This document shows positions 62,989-64,000 of a stretch of 64,000 nucleotides of DNA, piece by piece. Below the pieces are notes generated by a model. That model saw only the letters and a list, made by a program, of their open reading frames with translations, did no database searches and was not told the DNA's origin. Source of the stretch: Paludifilum halophilum (GTDB lineage Bacteria > Bacillota > Bacilli > Thermoactinomycetales > DSM-45169); contig NZ_NOWF01000011.1 in assembly GCF_002245355.1 (NCBI RefSeq), positions 1-64,000 on the forward strand, read 5' to 3'. Both the position numbers and the translations under genes were made by a program. Each line of letters starts with the position of its first letter. Position 1 is the first letter of the stretch.

Positions 62989-63017
62989 AAGATATCACAT
63001 CCCCGGAGAGATGTCAA
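62989..63017 (-). promoter_or_regulatory. Promoter P1 of carD (sigma-A)
   Basis: Perfect -35 TTGACA (63017-63012), 17-base spacer, -10 TATCTT (62994-62989); 33 bases before the TTG start. Confidence 0.85.
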
Positions 63018-63033
63018 TAAATTTAAAACAAAT

Positions 63034-63063
63034 ATCTTAGCATATATGGATAGAAAGCGTCAA
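63034..63063 (-). promoter_or_regulatory. Promoter P2 of carD (sigma-A)
   Basis: -35 TTGACG (63063-63058), 18-base spacer, -10 TAAGAT (63039-63034). It lies 45 bases upstream of P1. Confidence 0.65.
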
Positions 63064-63124
63064 CAGTTTTTTCGAAAAAAGTGCATACGCTGATCAAAAT
63101 AGTCCACCTCTTTCATCATATAAA

Positions 63125-63154
63125 TTGACATCTTCTTCAAAACATGGCTATAAT
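63125..63154 (+). promoter_or_regulatory. Sigma-A promoter of the 63239 gene
   Basis: Perfect TTGACA (63125-63130), 18-base spacer, perfect TATAAT (63149-63154) on the plus strand. It stands back to back with the two carD promoters, about 62 bases away. Confidence 0.85.
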
Positions 63155-63238
63155 ATTCTGGAAAGAACCTTCAGATGCTTTCGACATTTCAACAATCCCC
63201 CTTTACGATACGGGGTCCTGGAACGGAAGAGGTGTGAA

Positions 63239-63637
63239 ATGATGGGTCAAGAAAGTTTACAAGCCTTTCAGCACCAGGTTGGCGACGTATTGCTCCGTCA
63301 CCGCAGTTTCCTGGACGTATCCTCCAAATACCAGGAATCCAACGGCCGGGTCAACCGAGCGATCACAAAAGCGGTCACGGAGTGCGGGTGTCTCCGGATC
63401 GAAGCCGGCTGCCAACCCTTTGAAGAGGCAATAGCCCTCTCTGAGATGAAAAACCGTTTCGACACCCACCTGACGGGACATCTTTGCGATCACTGCCTGG
63501 ATACGGTTAAGGAGGAATTGGGTAAAAATCTGTTTTACATGACGGCGTTGTGCAATTTGCTGGACATCAAAGTGGAGGAAGTGATCGAGAAGGAATCCAA
63601 GAAACTCTCGACCCTCGGCATCTTCAATCTCCGTTAA
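63239..63637 (+). CDS. Conserved cytosolic protein with CGC and CxxC motifs (DUF1573-type by memory)
   Basis: 132 residues, helical, no signal. A CGC at about residue 50 and LCDHCLDTVKEELGKNLFYM at about 80 give four cysteines that could bind a metal or redox partner; the end KKLSTLGIFNLR is conserved in the Firmicutes family it resembles. I recall relatives labelled DUF1573 or MazG-like, but function is unknown. AGAGGTG lies 4 bases before the ATG at 63239. Divergent from carD, with its own strong promoter and a terminator about 180 bases on. Confidence 0.75.
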   Translation: MMGQESLQAFQHQVGDVLLRHRSFLDVSSKYQESNGRVNRAITKAVTECGCLRIEAGCQPFEEAIALSEMKNRFDTHLTGHLCDHCLDTVKEELGKNLFYMTALCNLLDIKVEEVIEKESKKLSTLGIFNLR

Positions 63638-63805
63638 AAGGTCGGCGCAGGAAACGGGAGGAATCCCTATTCATCCTTCGGTATTCACCTTATCAAAACC
63701 TCCCCTTTTTTTCTAATAATGTAAAAAAAGATTCTTACGATCGTGGATGTTTGATTTTCTCCGGGTAACAGGGGTTCAAAAAGATGAATAAATCTTCAAT
63801 ACACA

Positions 63806-63859
63806 AAAAAGAAAAGGGCGGCCTCCTTCCTGTAAATCCGGAAGGAGGCCGCCCTTTTT
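63806..63859. terminator. Bidirectional terminator
   Basis: A 15-bp perfect stem (63816-63830 with 63840-63854, core GGGCGGCCTCCTTCC) with A-runs on the left and T5 on the right. It serves the plus-strand gene at 63239 and the minus-strand gene ending at 63913. Confidence 0.93.
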
Positions 63860-63912
63860 CCTTACGACTTGATGAAACAATGAATTTTATTGTAAAAACG
63901 AGATTCATTCAA

Positions 63913-64000
63913 TTAAGGTTTCAGCTCTTCGATCGATTCTTCTGTCTGCTGCCTTCGACGGCGGGAAACGCTCCGCTTCAATCCGTAAAAGGCGTACAAG
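63913..64000 (-). CDS. C-terminal end of an unknown gene (cut by window edge)
   Basis: One minus-strand frame reads to a stop at 63913-63915 and ends LYAFYGLKRSVSRRRRQQTE followed by ESIEELKP. The basic then acidic tail after an aromatic stretch looks like the end of a membrane protein. The frame is only 29 codons in the window and another frame is also open, so the call is weak. The terminator just after it supports a gene end here. Confidence 0.4.
   Translation of the reverse strand, partial: LYAFYGLKRSVSRRRRQQTEESIEELKP

Overview
The window is a contiguous chromosomal segment of a spore-forming Firmicute of the order Bacillales. The reasons are the gene order (rpmG-secE-nusG-rplKAJL-rpoBC-rpsLG-fusA-tuf, then S10-spc-alpha, then ecfAAT-truA-rplM-rpsI-ybaK-cwlD-salA-gerD-kbaA-pdaB and an rRNA operon), the sporulation and germination genes, strong AAGGAGG ribosome binding sites, many TTG and GTG starts, and sigma-A promoters. 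The moderate GC content and the family-level look of the proteins would fit Thermoactinomycetaceae; that is an inference. Nearly all genes lie on the minus strand, so transcription runs from high to low coordinates.

Layout in order of transcription. 64.0-62.4 kb: end of an unknown gene, a divergent cysteine-containing orphan gene on the plus strand, and carD with two promoters. 62.4-54.0 kb: yacL, ispD-ispF, gltX, then a cysteine T-box leader controlling cysE-cysS-mrnC-rlmB-yacP. 54-49.4 kb: sigH with its terminator, then rpmG-secE-nusG-rplKAJL with an L10-type leader. 49.4-36.2 kb: ybxB, rpoB, rpoC, ybxF, rpsL, rpsG, fusA, tuf and a strong terminator. 36.2-29.1 kb: an accessory block inserted where tuf and rpsJ are normally almost adjacent. 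It holds cstA, a strongly folded RNA-like element, an orphan type II thioesterase, a YjiH-like membrane protein, and a decayed AT-rich polymorphic-toxin locus (toxin C-terminal fragment, its immunity gene, a frameshifted barstar gene and two more orphans). 29.1-13.5 kb: the S10, spc and alpha gene clusters behind one strong sigma-A promoter, ending in the rplQ terminator. 13.5-9.1 kb: the energy-coupling-factor transporter core, truA, and rplM-rpsI from their own promoter. 9.1-2.4 kb: spore genes ybaK, cwlD, salA, gerD, kbaA and pdaB, interrupted by a FetAB-like transporter. 2.3-0.4 kb: SpoIIM-like, OsmC-like and DUF421 proteins. 0.31-0 kb: tandem rRNA promoters, a leader with boxA-like sequence, and the first 56 bases of 16S rRNA.

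Most of the window is the translation and transcription core plus protein export (SecE, SecY), isoprenoid and aminoacyl-tRNA synthesis, and the start of sporulation (SigH, KbaA) and germination (CwlD, GerD, PdaB). Parts that ordinary annotation would miss: rpmJ at 15995-16108; the frameshifted barstar gene at 30371-30636; the folded element at 34157-34352, whose two end hairpins have complementary loops; the perfect hairpin over the S10 promoter -35 box; and a 16-bp inverted repeat after gltX.
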